Assembly: GCF_003429005.1 (NCBI RefSeq) | Contig: NZ_QVQV01000015.1 | Location: 1-64,000, forward strand | Source of the DNA: Paraburkholderia sp. DHOC27 | Lineage (GTDB): Bacteria; Pseudomonadota; Gammaproteobacteria; Burkholderiales; Burkholderiaceae | Direction of reading: 5' to 3' | DNA length: 64,000 nt | Shown: positions 44,400-53,646 of the stretch, in pieces | Numbering within the stretch: the first letter of the stretch is position 1 | Layout: every line of letters starts with the position of its first letter | Made by a program: the position numbers and the translations under genes | Notes under the pieces: generated by a model | What the model saw: only the letters and a program-made list of their open reading frames with translations | What the model was told of the DNA's origin: nothing | Databases searched by the model: none

Positions 44400-45452
44400 T
44401 TACAGCGCCGCCACGGCCGACTGGCGTGCGCAGCGTTCCTCGTGCATGGCAATCGCGGCGTCGATCTGCCGCAGATAAGCGCGTTCTTCCAGTAATGCCT
44501 GACGCGCCTCGCGCGGCGTCGTCGTGATGAAGCGAATCGCACCGTTCAGGCGGACCTGCGCGAGCTTCCACAAGTCAGCCTGAATCACCGCGCCTATCTT
44601 CGGATAGCCGCCCGTGGTCTGCGCGTCGCTCATCAGCACGATGGGCTGGCCGTTCGGCGGCACCTGGATCGTGCCCGGCATCACGGCATGCGATAACAGA
44701 TCGAGCTTGTGCGTGCGCTTGAGTTCCGTGCCGGCGAGCCGGTAGCCCATGCGATTGCTGTTCGGCGTGACGAGCCATTCATCCGACCAGAACGCCTGCT
44801 GAGCCTCGGCGGTGAAGCTGTCGTATTCGGGTCCTCGCAATACGCGAATCGGCACGGCCCACGCCACGCCCGATGGATGCCGGCCGCGCCGCAAAGGCTC
44901 GTGGACCAGCACGAACTTGCACCAGGCCGGCGCCTTCACGCCGAATTCCGGCGCCTGCGGGCTGAAGCCGGAGCCGCTGCGCGCCTGTGGCGTACCGATT
45001 GGCAAGCGGTCGCCGTCACGCAACGCCCGGCCGCCGAGTCCGCCGAAGTGGCCGGCGAGATCGGTGCTGCGCGAGCCGAGCATCGGCAACACGTCGATGC
45101 CGCCGGCAATCGCCACATAGCCGCGCATGCCGCGTTTCGCCGCCTGCAAGGTCAGTTCCTGGCCGGCTTCGACCGGCAGGCTCCACCATGAATAGACCGG
45201 CTTGCCGTCGAGCGTCGCACCGAATTCCGTGCCGGTGATCGCGATACGCGTGGAGCGGGGAAAGCGTAGCACGGTAGGGCCGAAGGTGATTTCGAGCCCT
45301 GCCGCATCGGGCGCGTTACCGACGAGGCGATTGCCGACTTCGAGCGACAGACGGTCGAGCGCGCCGCTGAGGGCGACGCCGAGATGCCGGTGGCCATGCC
45401 GCCCGAGATCCTGAACCGTGGTCAAGAGACCTGCGCGAATCACGTCGATCAT
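44400..45452 (-). CDS. pxpC: 5-oxoprolinase subunit C (biotin-dependent carboxyltransferase-like)
   Basis: 350 residues. The family start IRAGLLTTVQDLGRHGHRHL, then GVALSGALDRLSLEVGNRLV and the C-terminal QPIVLMSDAQTTGGYPKIGA are characteristic of the KipA/PxpC fold. ATP-dependent 5-oxoprolinase partner of PxpB. Its start overlaps the pxpB stop by 4 bp. Confidence 0.95.
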   Translation of the reverse strand: MIDVIRAGLLTTVQDLGRHGHRHLGVALSGALDRLSLEVGNRLVGNAPDAAGLEITFGPTVLRFPRSTRIAITGTEFGATLDGKPVYSWWSLPVEAGQELTLQAAKRGMRGYVAIAGGIDVLPMLGSRSTDLAGHFGGLGGRALRDGDRLPIGTPQARSGSGFSPQAPEFGVKAPAWCKFVLVHEPLRRGRHPSGVAWAVPIRVLRGPEYDSFTAEAQQAFWSDEWLVTPNSNRMGYRLAGTELKRTHKLDLLSHAVMPGTIQVPPNGQPIVLMSDAQTTGGYPKIGAVIQADLWKLAQVRLNGAIRFITTTPREARQALLEERAYLRQIDAAIAMHEERCARQSAVAAL

Positions 45453-46117
45453 GTGTGCATTCCCGCGATCGTGAAGCGCACCCGGTCACCCGGTTGCAGC
45501 AAAGTGGGCGAGGCTCGTGCCGGGTCGAACATGGCGAGTTCAGTGCGGCCGATCAACTGCCAGCCGCCGGGCGAAACGGCCGGATAAACGCCGGTCTGCT
45601 CGCCGCCGATGCCCACCGATCCGGCCGCGACTTCCGTTCTTGGCGATGCCCGCCGCGGCGTGTGCAGCGCGGCTTCGAGGCCGCCCATGTAGGCGAAGCC
45701 GGGTTGAAAGCCGAGGAAAAAGACCACGTAGTCGCCCGCTGCGTGCCGCTCGACCACTTCTCTCGGCGTGAGGCCCGTATGCCGGGCTACCGCTTCCAGA
45801 TCGGGACCGAATTCGCCGCCGTATTGCACGGGAATCTCGACCACGCGGCCCGGGGCTTCCTTGCCGCCGGGCTTGTCCCATGCCGCCTGCAACTGATTGG
45901 TGAGCGCCGCGGGATCGGCCTCGAGTGGGTCGAACACGATGGTCAGGTTGTTCATGCCGGGCACGACTTCCAGCACATGCGGCCAGCCGCGCGCAGCTTC
46001 GGCGGCCGCCCAGACGCGCCGCTGGCAATCGAGCGTCGCAGGGGCGGGCGCCTCGCAGACAAGCGCGGCGTCGCCGAACGGGAAGATGCGTGGAGCGTTC
46101 ATGGCTGATTCATGCAT
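45449..46117 (-). CDS. pxpB: 5-oxoprolinase subunit B (KipI family)
   Basis: 222 residues (217 if the in-frame ATG at 46102 is used). PFGDAALVCEA, the KipI/PxpB pattern VVFFLGFQPGFAYMGGLEAA and SVGIGGEQTGVYPAVSPGGW are present. First gene of the operon, facing the divergent MarR-type regulator. Either start is possible; no clear ribosome site decides. Confidence 0.94.
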   Translation of the reverse strand: MHESAMNAPRIFPFGDAALVCEAPAPATLDCQRRVWAAAEAARGWPHVLEVVPGMNNLTIVFDPLEADPAALTNQLQAAWDKPGGKEAPGRVVEIPVQYGGEFGPDLEAVARHTGLTPREVVERHAAGDYVVFFLGFQPGFAYMGGLEAALHTPRRASPRTEVAAGSVGIGGEQTGVYPAVSPGGWQLIGRTELAMFDPARASPTLLQPGDRVRFTIAGMHT

Positions 46118-46420
46118 TCAGGTGGACCGCGGGTTCGTTGCGGGTTCTTGGGTTATCGGCATGCGCGGTCGCTTCCCTAAGTGATGGTGCACATTATTGA
46201 GAAAATATTGATAAATTATCAATAAGCGTTTTTGCCAGGCATCAAATCAGGCCGCGCGTCGTACACTGCGCTCACCTTAAAACACCGGCTGGCCTCCCGG
46301 TTCCCGTCCTGAACGAAGTCCCGCGCCGTGCATGGTCCACATGGGCCATGCGTAACAGGGACGCCGTCTTGCGACATATTGGAGGCGCACGTTTCCCTTT
46401 GCGTACCGAGAGCCACTGTC
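46118..46420. other. Divergent control region pxpB / MarR-type regulator
   Basis: 303 bp without a gene. The A/T-rich segment around 46180-46230 contains the palindromic operator candidate listed separately and is the probable promoter zone for both directions. Confidence 0.65.
46206..46224. promoter_or_regulatory. Palindromic operator candidate for the MarR-type regulator
   Basis: TATTGATAA-A-TTATCAATA, a perfect 9-bp inverted repeat about one central base. Another half-site-like TTATTGA lies just before it at 46194-46200. Size and symmetry are those of MarR-family operators, and it stands between the regulator gene and the pxp operon. Confidence 0.75.
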
Positions 46421-46933
46421 ATGTCGCGTCATCCCACCAAAATCGTCTCCTCGGAACACCTTGTTTCTGAAACGAGCGCGGAGCTGTCCGAGCTGGAGTA
46501 CGGGCTCATCATGGCGAGCAATGCGTTCAACCGATGGATGGTGCGCTGCATGTCGGCGGCGGGCGAAAAGGACATGACCGCCATCGAGGTCTCGCTGCTG
46601 CATCATGTGAGCCATCGCGAGCGCCGCAAGAAACTCGCGGACATCTGCTTCGTGCTGAACATCGAGGACACCCACGTCGCCACCTACGCGTTGAAGAAGC
46701 TCGTAGCTAGAGGGTATGTAAAAAGCGAAAAGACCGGCAAGGAAGTCTTCTTCGCCGCCACCCAGGCGGGCCGCGATCTATGCCTGAAGTATCGCGACGT
46801 GCGCGAGAGCTGCCTGATTGCCACGCTCAAGGAAAGCGGGCTGACCAACCAGCAGATCGGCGAGGCGGCGCAGTTGATGCGTAACGCGTCGGGGTTGTAT
46901 GACACCGCGGCGCGGGCCGCGGCTTCACTGTGA
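46421..46933 (+). CDS. MarR-type winged-helix regulator, probably of the pxp operon
   Basis: 170 residues. The central part is a winged-helix domain (MTAIEVSLLHHVSHRERRKK, LADICFVLNIEDTHVATYAL, KKLVARGYVKSEKTGKEVFF) flanked by helices for dimerisation. The start MSRHPTKI is favoured; the upstream frame continues without homology. The gene is divergent from pxpB with a palindromic operator candidate between them, so control of pxpBCA-DUF969-DUF979 by 5-oxoproline or a relative is inferred. Confidence 0.82.
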   Translation: MSRHPTKIVSSEHLVSETSAELSELEYGLIMASNAFNRWMVRCMSAAGEKDMTAIEVSLLHHVSHRERRKKLADICFVLNIEDTHVATYALKKLVARGYVKSEKTGKEVFFAATQAGRDLCLKYRDVRESCLIATLKESGLTNQQIGEAAQLMRNASGLYDTAARAAASL

Positions 46934-47021
46934 ATGTGGAGGGGAGCCGCGCGCTTGCGTGATGCGTGTGCTTTGCCTGCGTTTTGTGTGCTTCGTGCGC
47001 TTTGGGTGTGGTGCGCCTGGC

Positions 47022-47612
47022 TCAGTCCGGATAACAGGCTGCTTCGGTGATGACGAGGTCGAGTGGGATGTCATGCGCTTCGCGCGCGAGCGTTTCAATG
47101 CGGCATGTTTCGTAGGCGATCCCGACCGTGACCGGTTTGCTCGCAGCGGGCCACACCGCCAGCGTGCGATCGTAGTAACCACCGCCATAACCGAGCCGGT
47201 AGCCTTGTGCATCGAAGCCAACACACGGCACCAGCAACAAATCGGGGATCAGCACGGTTTGCGAGGTGGGCTCGGGAATCCGGTGATGGCCGATCTTCAT
47301 GGGCGTATCCGGTGCCCATGCGTGGAACTGAAGGGCTTCGCCAGGCTGGCCGATCACCGGCAATGCAGCCGCACGCGAGGCACTGCCGGCCAGCCAGATG
47401 GCGATCGCCCCACGCACATCGAACTCGCCGCGCAACGGCCAGTAAAAGCCCACGCAAGCCGGTTGATGCATTTGCAAAACATCGAGCACGCGGCGGTTCA
47501 TCGCCTCCTGGGCAGCGGGCTCGGAAGCCGCCTGTAAACGCGCTTCCAGCAACGGTTTGCGCAGCGCGTTTTTCGATTCTGCGATGGGGTTGCGTGCTAT
47601 GCTTGGGTTCAC
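47022..47612 (-). CDS. 5-formyltetrahydrofolate cyclo-ligase
   Basis: 196 residues with the family signature GYGGGYYDRTLA near the C-terminal end and KNALRKPLLEARLQ at the N-terminal ATP-binding part. It recycles 5-formyl-THF to methenyl-THF. A GTG start with GGAG eight bases upstream is chosen; longer frames enter the lytic transglycosylase gene. The start lies only 20 bp from the divergent slt start. Confidence 0.92.
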   Translation of the reverse strand: MNPSIARNPIAESKNALRKPLLEARLQAASEPAAQEAMNRRVLDVLQMHQPACVGFYWPLRGEFDVRGAIAIWLAGSASRAAALPVIGQPGEALQFHAWAPDTPMKIGHHRIPEPTSQTVLIPDLLLVPCVGFDAQGYRLGYGGGYYDRTLAVWPAASKPVTVGIAYETCRIETLAREAHDIPLDLVITEAACYPD

Positions 47613-47632
47613 TTCGCGCTCCAGAAACAACG

Positions 47633-49603
47633 ATGTCAAAACGCCTCTTTCGAGTATATCGCGCGGTCGGTCTTGCGCTTGCCGCTGCGTCACTCGTCGC
47701 ATGTAGTACGGCTTCTGCGGTCAGACCTGTTCCGCCTTCAGCACTCTCCAACGACGACCAGATTTTCGTGCAGCTTCGTGAGGCTGCGCGCAACAACGAC
47801 CCCGCTCGCGCCGCGCAACTGGCCGCGATGATTCCGGACTATCCGGCGCCTTCGTATCTGGAGTACTTCCAGCTCAAGCCGCAGTTGTTCGATTCGTCGG
47901 GGCATCCGCGCGTCGACGCGCCTGATGCCCCTGTGCTGTCGTTCCTGCAGAAGTACGACGGTCAGGCCATCGCCGACCGCATGCGCAACGACTATCTGGT
48001 GATCCTTGGCGCGCGTCACGACTGGAACAACTTCGACCAGCAATACGCGCGCTTCGTGCTGAACGACGACACGCAGGTGAAGTGCTACGCGCTCGAATCG
48101 CGGGCGGCGCATGGTGAGAACGTGGCGGACGCAGCGCGTGCGCTACTGGTGGACCCGAAGTGGTACGGCGACGGTTGCGTCGATCTGGTCACCGCACTCG
48201 CCATCAACCAGCAGTTCAGCGCCGACGATGTCTGGCAGCAGATCCGTCTCGCTTACGAGCAGAACAACACCAACACCGGCGCGAAACTGGTCGACGCCCT
48301 GGGCAATCAACGTCCCGATCCGACGCTGTTCGATCAGGCCGCGAGTACGCCGCCGCTGTTGCTGGCGCGCGGTGTCGGGCCTGATCCGCAGTCGCATCAA
48401 CTGGCGCTGCTGGCCATTACGCGCATGGCGCGCAACGATCCGGCTATGGCGGCGGCCACCTTTGCGTCAGTCGCGCCGTCGCTCACTTCGCCTGAGCGCG
48501 CCATCGGCTGGGGCACCATTGCTTACCAGGCGGCTGCGAAGCAGATGCCCACGGCGGTGGACTGGTACCGGCTGTCGGCCAACGCGCCGCTGCTGTCGAA
48601 TCCGGCTTACGAATGGCGCACCCGCAGCGCCTTGCTCGCCGGCGACTGGACGATGGTGCGCTGGTCGATCGAACAGATGCCGGCCGCGCTGCGCAACCAG
48701 CCGGCCTGGGTCTACTGGCATGCGCGCGCGCTGAAGCAGGCGGGCGAGACCGCGCAAGCTAGCCAGGAATTCACGCAAATTGCGTCGGGCTACAACTTCT
48801 ATGGGCAACTCGCGCTGGAAGAACTGGGTCAGAAGATCACGGTGCCGCCCAAGACCGTGGTGACGGACGCGGAAATTCAGCAGGCCGCGAATACGCCGGG
48901 CCTGGCGCTGGCGCAGCGTTTCTACCAGCTCAATCTGCGGCTGGAAGGCAACCGCGAATGGAACTGGCCGCTGCGCACCATGAGCGACCGGCAATTGCTG
49001 GCGGTTGCCGAGTACGCGCGGCGTATCGAACTGTATGACCGCACCGTCAACACGGCGGACCGTACGAAGACCGATCACGACTTCTCGCTGCGCTATCTTT
49101 CGCCGTTCCGCGATATCGTCGAGCGCGATTCGCAGTCCAATGGGCTCGACGTCGAATGGGCGTATGGGCTGATTCGGCAAGAGTCGCGCTTTATCATGAA
49201 CGCACGCTCGGACGTCGGCGCAAGCGGCTTGATGCAGCTCATGCCGGGCACTGCGCAACTGGTGGCGAAGAAGATCGGCCTCGGGCCCATCTCGCGTGAG
49301 CAGATGAACGACATCGACACGAACATCCTGCTCGGTACCAACTATCTGTCGATGATCTACAATCAGTTCGACGGGTCCGCAGTGCTGGCTACGGCAGGTT
49401 ACAACGCCGGGCCGGGCCGTCCGAAGTCATGGCGGGAAGGGCTGGCGCACCCGGTTGAAGGAGCGATCTTCGCGGAGACGATTCCGTTCAACGAAACGCG
49501 TGACTACGTCAAGAATGTGTTGTCCAACACGGTCTACTACGCGGCATTGTTCGAGGGCCGTCCGCAATCGCTGAAGGCGCGGCTGGGTTATATCGCTCCG
49601 TAA
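47633..49603 (+). CDS. slt: Soluble lytic murein transglycosylase, lipoprotein form
   Basis: 656 residues. A lipoprotein signal with lipobox LVAC near residue 24 leads to a long helical superhelix (residues 40-470), then the catalytic domain: GLIRQESRFIMNARSDVGAS with the catalytic Glu, GLMQLMPGTAQ, and LATAGYNAGPGRPKSWR. It cleaves peptidoglycan glycan strands. Normal Slt70 is periplasmic and soluble; the Cys at 24 suggests anchoring. Divergent from the cyclo-ligase gene. Confidence 0.93.
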   Translation: MSKRLFRVYRAVGLALAAASLVACSTASAVRPVPPSALSNDDQIFVQLREAARNNDPARAAQLAAMIPDYPAPSYLEYFQLKPQLFDSSGHPRVDAPDAPVLSFLQKYDGQAIADRMRNDYLVILGARHDWNNFDQQYARFVLNDDTQVKCYALESRAAHGENVADAARALLVDPKWYGDGCVDLVTALAINQQFSADDVWQQIRLAYEQNNTNTGAKLVDALGNQRPDPTLFDQAASTPPLLLARGVGPDPQSHQLALLAITRMARNDPAMAAATFASVAPSLTSPERAIGWGTIAYQAAAKQMPTAVDWYRLSANAPLLSNPAYEWRTRSALLAGDWTMVRWSIEQMPAALRNQPAWVYWHARALKQAGETAQASQEFTQIASGYNFYGQLALEELGQKITVPPKTVVTDAEIQQAANTPGLALAQRFYQLNLRLEGNREWNWPLRTMSDRQLLAVAEYARRIELYDRTVNTADRTKTDHDFSLRYLSPFRDIVERDSQSNGLDVEWAYGLIRQESRFIMNARSDVGASGLMQLMPGTAQLVAKKIGLGPISREQMNDIDTNILLGTNYLSMIYNQFDGSAVLATAGYNAGPGRPKSWREGLAHPVEGAIFAETIPFNETRDYVKNVLSNTVYYAALFEGRPQSLKARLGYIAP

Positions 49604-49676
49604 GCGTCGTGCCGCCGCGTGCTGCGGCGGCGCTTCACTGCAGCCGTTGCCGCGGCTTCCACCCAGGGAGTCGAAA

Positions 49677-50630
49677 ATGCGACATCAAGCCATTGCGATC
49701 ATCGGCGGCTCGGGCTTCATTGGCAGCCATCTCGTCAACTCGCTGGTCGAGCTGGGCAAAGACGTGCGCCTTGCCACGCGGCGCCGCTACAACGCGCGCC
49801 ATCTCACGCTGCTTCCCATTGATGTGATCGAAACCGATGTCTTCGATCCGGTGCAGCTCGCGCGTTTCGTCGAAAACGCCGATGCGGTGATCAATCTGGT
49901 GGGCACGCTGCATGGCAAACGCGGCACACCCTACGGCGCCGAGTTTGCGCGATCGCACGTCGAATTGCCGACCAAAATCGTCGCAGCCTGCGAAGGCAAG
50001 GGGGTGCATCGCCTGATCCACATGAGCGCGATTGGCGCGGATTCGAATGGTCCGAGCATGTATCTGCGCTCCAAGGGCGATGGCGAAAAGGCGGTGCACG
50101 CGTCCTCGTTGGCCACGACAATTTTCCGGCCGTCCGTGGTGTTTGGCCCTGAGGACAAGTTTCTCAACCAGTTCGCGTTTCTGCAGCGCATCTTTCCGGT
50201 GATACCGCTCGCCATGCCGGACGCGCAATTCCAGCCGGTCTATGTCGCCGACGTCGCCAAGGCGATCGTCAACGTGCTCGATCTCGACGCCGCGACTGGC
50301 CGTACCTACGAACTGGGCGGCCCGAGCGTCTACACGCTCGAACAACTGGTGAAGTATTGCGGCGATGCCATTGGCCGGCACGCCCGCATCATGCGTCTGC
50401 CCGATTCGCTGGCGCGGTTGCAGGCACTCAGCTTCGAAATGGCGCCGGGCGAGCCGATCATCTCGCGTGACAATCTCGATTCCATGAAAGTGCCGAGCGT
50501 GCTGAGCGGGCCGCTTGCTCCGGAGCTGGGTATCGAACCCGCCAGCATCGAGACCATTGCGCCCGTCTATCTCACCGGCGGGTCGATGCGCTCGCGCTTC
50601 AATACGTTCCGGGCCACGGCTGGACGGTGA
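49677..50630 (+). CDS. NDUFA9-like NAD(P)-binding epimerase family protein
   Basis: 317 residues. The N-terminal Rossmann motif IAIIGGSGFIGSHLVNSLVE and later IHMSAIGADSNGPSMYLRSK and FRPSVVFGPEDKFLNQFAFL match the atypical short-chain dehydrogenases of the complex I NDUFA9 type. The catalytic Tyr/Lys pair is not in the usual YxxxK arrangement, though SMYLRSK is close. Bacterial function is unclear. AGGGAG precedes the start. It follows slt by 73 bp. Confidence 0.85.
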   Translation: MRHQAIAIIGGSGFIGSHLVNSLVELGKDVRLATRRRYNARHLTLLPIDVIETDVFDPVQLARFVENADAVINLVGTLHGKRGTPYGAEFARSHVELPTKIVAACEGKGVHRLIHMSAIGADSNGPSMYLRSKGDGEKAVHASSLATTIFRPSVVFGPEDKFLNQFAFLQRIFPVIPLAMPDAQFQPVYVADVAKAIVNVLDLDAATGRTYELGGPSVYTLEQLVKYCGDAIGRHARIMRLPDSLARLQALSFEMAPGEPIISRDNLDSMKVPSVLSGPLAPELGIEPASIETIAPVYLTGGSMRSRFNTFRATAGR

Positions 50631-50663
50631 GTTTTCCGTTTTCTCTTCTTCACAGCGTGAAAC

Positions 50664-51311
50664 ATGAAACTGCTGATCGGTGACAAGAACTATTCGTCGT
50701 GGTCGATGCGGCCCTGGGTATTGATGAAGCACTTCGGTATCCCGTTCGAGGAAGTGGGGGTGCGTCTGGGTGAGCCCGACACGAGAGACTCGATCCTCGC
50801 GCATTCGCCTTCCGGCAAGGTGCCGTGTCTGATCGCAGACGATGGCTCGTCGGTGTGGGATTCGCTGGCCATTGCCGAAACGCTCGCCGAGCGTTTTCCG
50901 CAGCATGCGATGTGGCCGCGCGACCCGATCAGGCGAGGTCACGCGCGTTGCGTGAGTGCGGAGATGCACTCGGGCTTCGGCGATCTGCGCACGAACATGT
51001 GGATGAACATTCGCGCGTCCTTCCCCGGCAAGGGCGCGACCCCCGCCGCGCTGGCGGATATTGCGCGTGTCGATGAGATCTGGACGGATTGCATCTGCGA
51101 TTACGGCGGCCCGTTTCTGTTCGGCGATTTCAGTATTGCCGACGCCATGTATGCACCAGTCGTGATGCGCTTCAACACGTGGAAGCCCGCGTTGTCCGAG
51201 ATGGCGGCGGCGTACGCCGAGCGAGTCACGCAGGAGCCGAGCGTGCAGGCGTGGATTCAGGACGCGCTGCAGGAAGGTCACGCGATCGGCTACTACGACA
51301 ACGTCGCATGA
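50664..51311 (+). CDS. Glutathione S-transferase family protein
   Basis: 215 residues with the thioredoxin-fold start KLLIGDKNYSSWSMRPWVLM, the SPSGKVPCLIADDGS loop and a C-terminal helical domain (DEIWTDCICDYGGPFLFGDF, SIADAMYAPVVMRF). The SNYSxWSxR-like motif recalls the YfcF/zeta-like group. Its substrate is unknown. Its stop overlaps the cca start by 4 bp. Confidence 0.9.
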   Translation: MKLLIGDKNYSSWSMRPWVLMKHFGIPFEEVGVRLGEPDTRDSILAHSPSGKVPCLIADDGSSVWDSLAIAETLAERFPQHAMWPRDPIRRGHARCVSAEMHSGFGDLRTNMWMNIRASFPGKGATPAALADIARVDEIWTDCICDYGGPFLFGDFSIADAMYAPVVMRFNTWKPALSEMAAAYAERVTQEPSVQAWIQDALQEGHAIGYYDNVA

Positions 51312-52546
51312 ACATCTATGCTGTGGGCGGAGCGATCCGCGACGAACTGTTGGGCATGCCGGTGCAGGATCGCGATTACGTCGTGGTGGGGGCCACGCCC
51401 GAGCAGATGGTGGCGCAGGGCTACCGGCCGGTGGGCAAGGATTTTCCGGTGTTTCTGCATCCGCAGACGCATGAGGAATATGCGCTGGCACGCACCGAGC
51501 GCAAGACCTCCGCCGGCTATCACGGCTTCCAGTTTTTCTATGCACCGGACGTCACGCTCGAAGAGGACCTCGCGCGGCGCGACCTGACCGTCAACGCAAT
51601 GGCGCGCGAGGTGTGGCCCGACGGCACGCTGACCGGACCGGTGGTAGACCCGTTCAACGGCCAGGCTGACTTGCAGGCACGCGTGTTCCGGCATGTCAGC
51701 GATGCCTTTCTGGAAGACCCCGTGCGCATCTTGCGCGTGGCGCGTTTTGCCGCGCGCTTCACGGACTTCACCGTGGCACCCGAAACGATGGCGCTGATGC
51801 GCAAGATGGTGGCAGCAGGCGAGGTGGATGCGCTGGTGCCGGAGCGGGTCTGGCAAGAGGTGTCACGTGGGCTGATGGAGACACGGCCGTCCCGGATGTT
51901 CGCAGTGTTGCGCGAGTGCGGGGCGCTTGCGCGGATCTTGCCGGAGATAGATGGCTTGTTTGGCGTGCCGCAGCGAGCGGACTACCACCCCGAAGTGGAT
52001 ACGGGCGTGCATGTGATGATGGTGGTCGACCATGCCGCCGCGCAGGGTTATGCGTTGCCGGTGCGGTTCGCGGCGTTGACGCATGATCTGGGTAAAGCGA
52101 CAACGCCGGAAGATGTGTTGCCGCGGCATATCGGACATGAAGGTCGTAGCGTCGATTTGCTGAAGCCATTTTGCGAGCGCTTGCGGGTGCCGAATGATTG
52201 CCGCGATCTGGCTGTGCTGGTCGCGCGTGAGCATGGAAATATTCATCGCGTGATGGAGATGGGGGCGGGGGCGCTCGTCCGGTTGTTCGAACGCAGTGAT
52301 GCTTTGCGTAAGCCGGCGCGGTTTGCAGAGGCGTTGCAGGCGTGTGAGTCGGATGCGCGCGGGCGGTTAGGGTTTGAGGCGGCGGAGTATCCGCAGGCGG
52401 AGCGGTTAAGGGTGGCGCTGGTCGCTGCGCGGGCTGTGGATGCGGGGGCGATTGCTGCAGGTTTTAGTGATCAGCCTGCCGGGATTAAGGATGCTGTGCA
52501 TCGGGAGAGGGTTCGGGCTGTTGAAGGTGCTCTTAAGGGGGGGTGA
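51308..52546 (+). CDS. cca: Multifunctional CCA-adding tRNA nucleotidyltransferase with HD domain
   Basis: 412 residues. Nucleotidyltransferase head: MNIYAVGGAIRDELLGMPVQ, DRDYVVVGATPEQMV, ARTERKTSAGYHGF and EEDLARRDLTVNAMA. C-terminal HD phosphohydrolase with AALTHDLGKATTPEDVLP. It adds and repairs the 3' CCA of tRNAs; the HD domain gives phosphatase activity in the E. coli type. Start overlaps the GST stop (ATGA). Confidence 0.96.
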   Translation: MNIYAVGGAIRDELLGMPVQDRDYVVVGATPEQMVAQGYRPVGKDFPVFLHPQTHEEYALARTERKTSAGYHGFQFFYAPDVTLEEDLARRDLTVNAMAREVWPDGTLTGPVVDPFNGQADLQARVFRHVSDAFLEDPVRILRVARFAARFTDFTVAPETMALMRKMVAAGEVDALVPERVWQEVSRGLMETRPSRMFAVLRECGALARILPEIDGLFGVPQRADYHPEVDTGVHVMMVVDHAAAQGYALPVRFAALTHDLGKATTPEDVLPRHIGHEGRSVDLLKPFCERLRVPNDCRDLAVLVAREHGNIHRVMEMGAGALVRLFERSDALRKPARFAEALQACESDARGRLGFEAAEYPQAERLRVALVAARAVDAGAIAAGFSDQPAGIKDAVHRERVRAVEGALKGG

Positions 52547-53646
52547 GGTTTTTGCCTGCGGCGCTGGTGGTGGGGTTGTTTGGTCTGGTTGTTTGGTCTT
52601 TGGTCTTTGGTATTTGGGCTTTGGCCTCTCCTTGTTTTGTTTTTGGTTTATTTGCGTTGCCCCTGTGCGGGGCGGCACTCACTTTTCTTTGCCGGCCGCA
52701 AAGAAAAGTAAGCAAAAGAAAGCGGGCTCACACCGCCAGCTTGTAGGTGTCTCCCTCGCTGCTCCCGCAGCATTGGTCCGAGACGAGATGATCTCTCGCG
52801 CAACTTTCCTTAGTGACCAGGCCGTCATTCGCTCCAGCGTCGCGCTGCGCGCTCCGCCGTTGGGCATAACGGTTTGAGCCGGCTTTCGGTTGGTTTCCTA
52901 AGGGTTTTGGCCTTTCCTTGATTTCTTATTGGTTTATTTGCGTTGCCCCTGTGCGGGGCGGCACCTACTTTTCTTTGCCTGCCGCAAAGAAAAGTAGGCA
53001 AAAGAAAGCGGCTCACACCGCCAGCCTGTAGGTGTCTCCCTCGCCGCTCCCGCAGCATTGGTCCGAGACGAGATGATCTCTCGCGCAACTTCCCTTAGTG
53101 ACCAGGCCGTCATTCGTTCCAGCGTCGCGCTGCGCGCTCCGCCGTTGGGCATAACGGTTTGAGCCGGCTTTCGGTCGGTTTCCTAAGGGTTTTGGCCATC
53201 GGGGTTCCAGCGTCGCGCTGCGCGCTCCGCCGAATGGCACAACTCCTTGCTTGCGGCGGCTCGTTCGAAGATTCGGCATCCTGATTAAAGGATGAACTCT
53301 CGCGTATTTGGCAACACCGAGGGAGCGCGCGCTCCGCGCGCACATTAGCTTTCTCTTGCATACCCAACCGCGACGCACGAAGTGCGGAGTGGGATGAATG
53401 AGTCCTTTGTCACGAACGGGGAGGATGCGAGGGCACATCTCGTCTCGGACCAATACCGCGAGAGCGGCGAGGGAGACACCTACAGGCTGGCGGTGTGAGC
53501 CCGCTTTCTTTTGCTTACTTTTCTTTGCGGCCGGCAAAGAAAAGTGAGTGCCGCCCCGCACAGGGGCAACGCAAATAGACCACTAAGAAAACAAGGAAAG
53601 GCCAAAACAAAAACCAAAAAGCCTTCTGCAAGAAAAAACCAAACCT
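52547..53646. other. 1.1-kb non-coding region between convergent cca and DUF2905 genes
   Basis: Filled almost wholly by the second inverted-end repeat. The left flank (52550-52622) is G/T-rich with repeated TTTGG steps, and the right flank (53604-53646) is A/C-rich, so the asymmetry is itself roughly inverted. Short open frames here are not convincing genes. Confidence 0.65.
52623..53603. repeat. Inverted-end composite repeat, copy B (981 bp)
   Basis: It starts GGCCTCTCCTTGTTTT and ends in the inverse complement of GGCCTTTCCTTGTTTTCTTA. Hairpin stems ACTTTTCTTTGC/GCAAAGAAAAGT occur at 52681-52709 and inverted at 53517-53545; a longer version lies at 52964-52998. The left half is internally duplicated with a period of 286 bp (52643-52916 and 52929-53202, nearly identical by eye). 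A CAGCGTCGCGCTGCGCGCTC segment occurs three times (near 52842, 53127 and 53210). GGTCCGAGACGAGATG recurs inverted near 53440. No gene was found inside. Confidence 0.78.

Noticed and set aside
49635..51545. 636-residue minus-strand frame opposite the NDUFA9-like and GST genes
   Set aside because: The opposite strand has signature motifs in three consecutive genes with coupled starts.
52643..53202. CRISPR array
   Set aside because: The repeat has only two 286-bp units, no short regularly spaced repeats and no cas gene.
52433..53561. Several short frames within the second inverted-end repeat
   Set aside because: They reproduce the same repeat-derived peptides in each copy and orientation, so they reflect the repeat and not genes.
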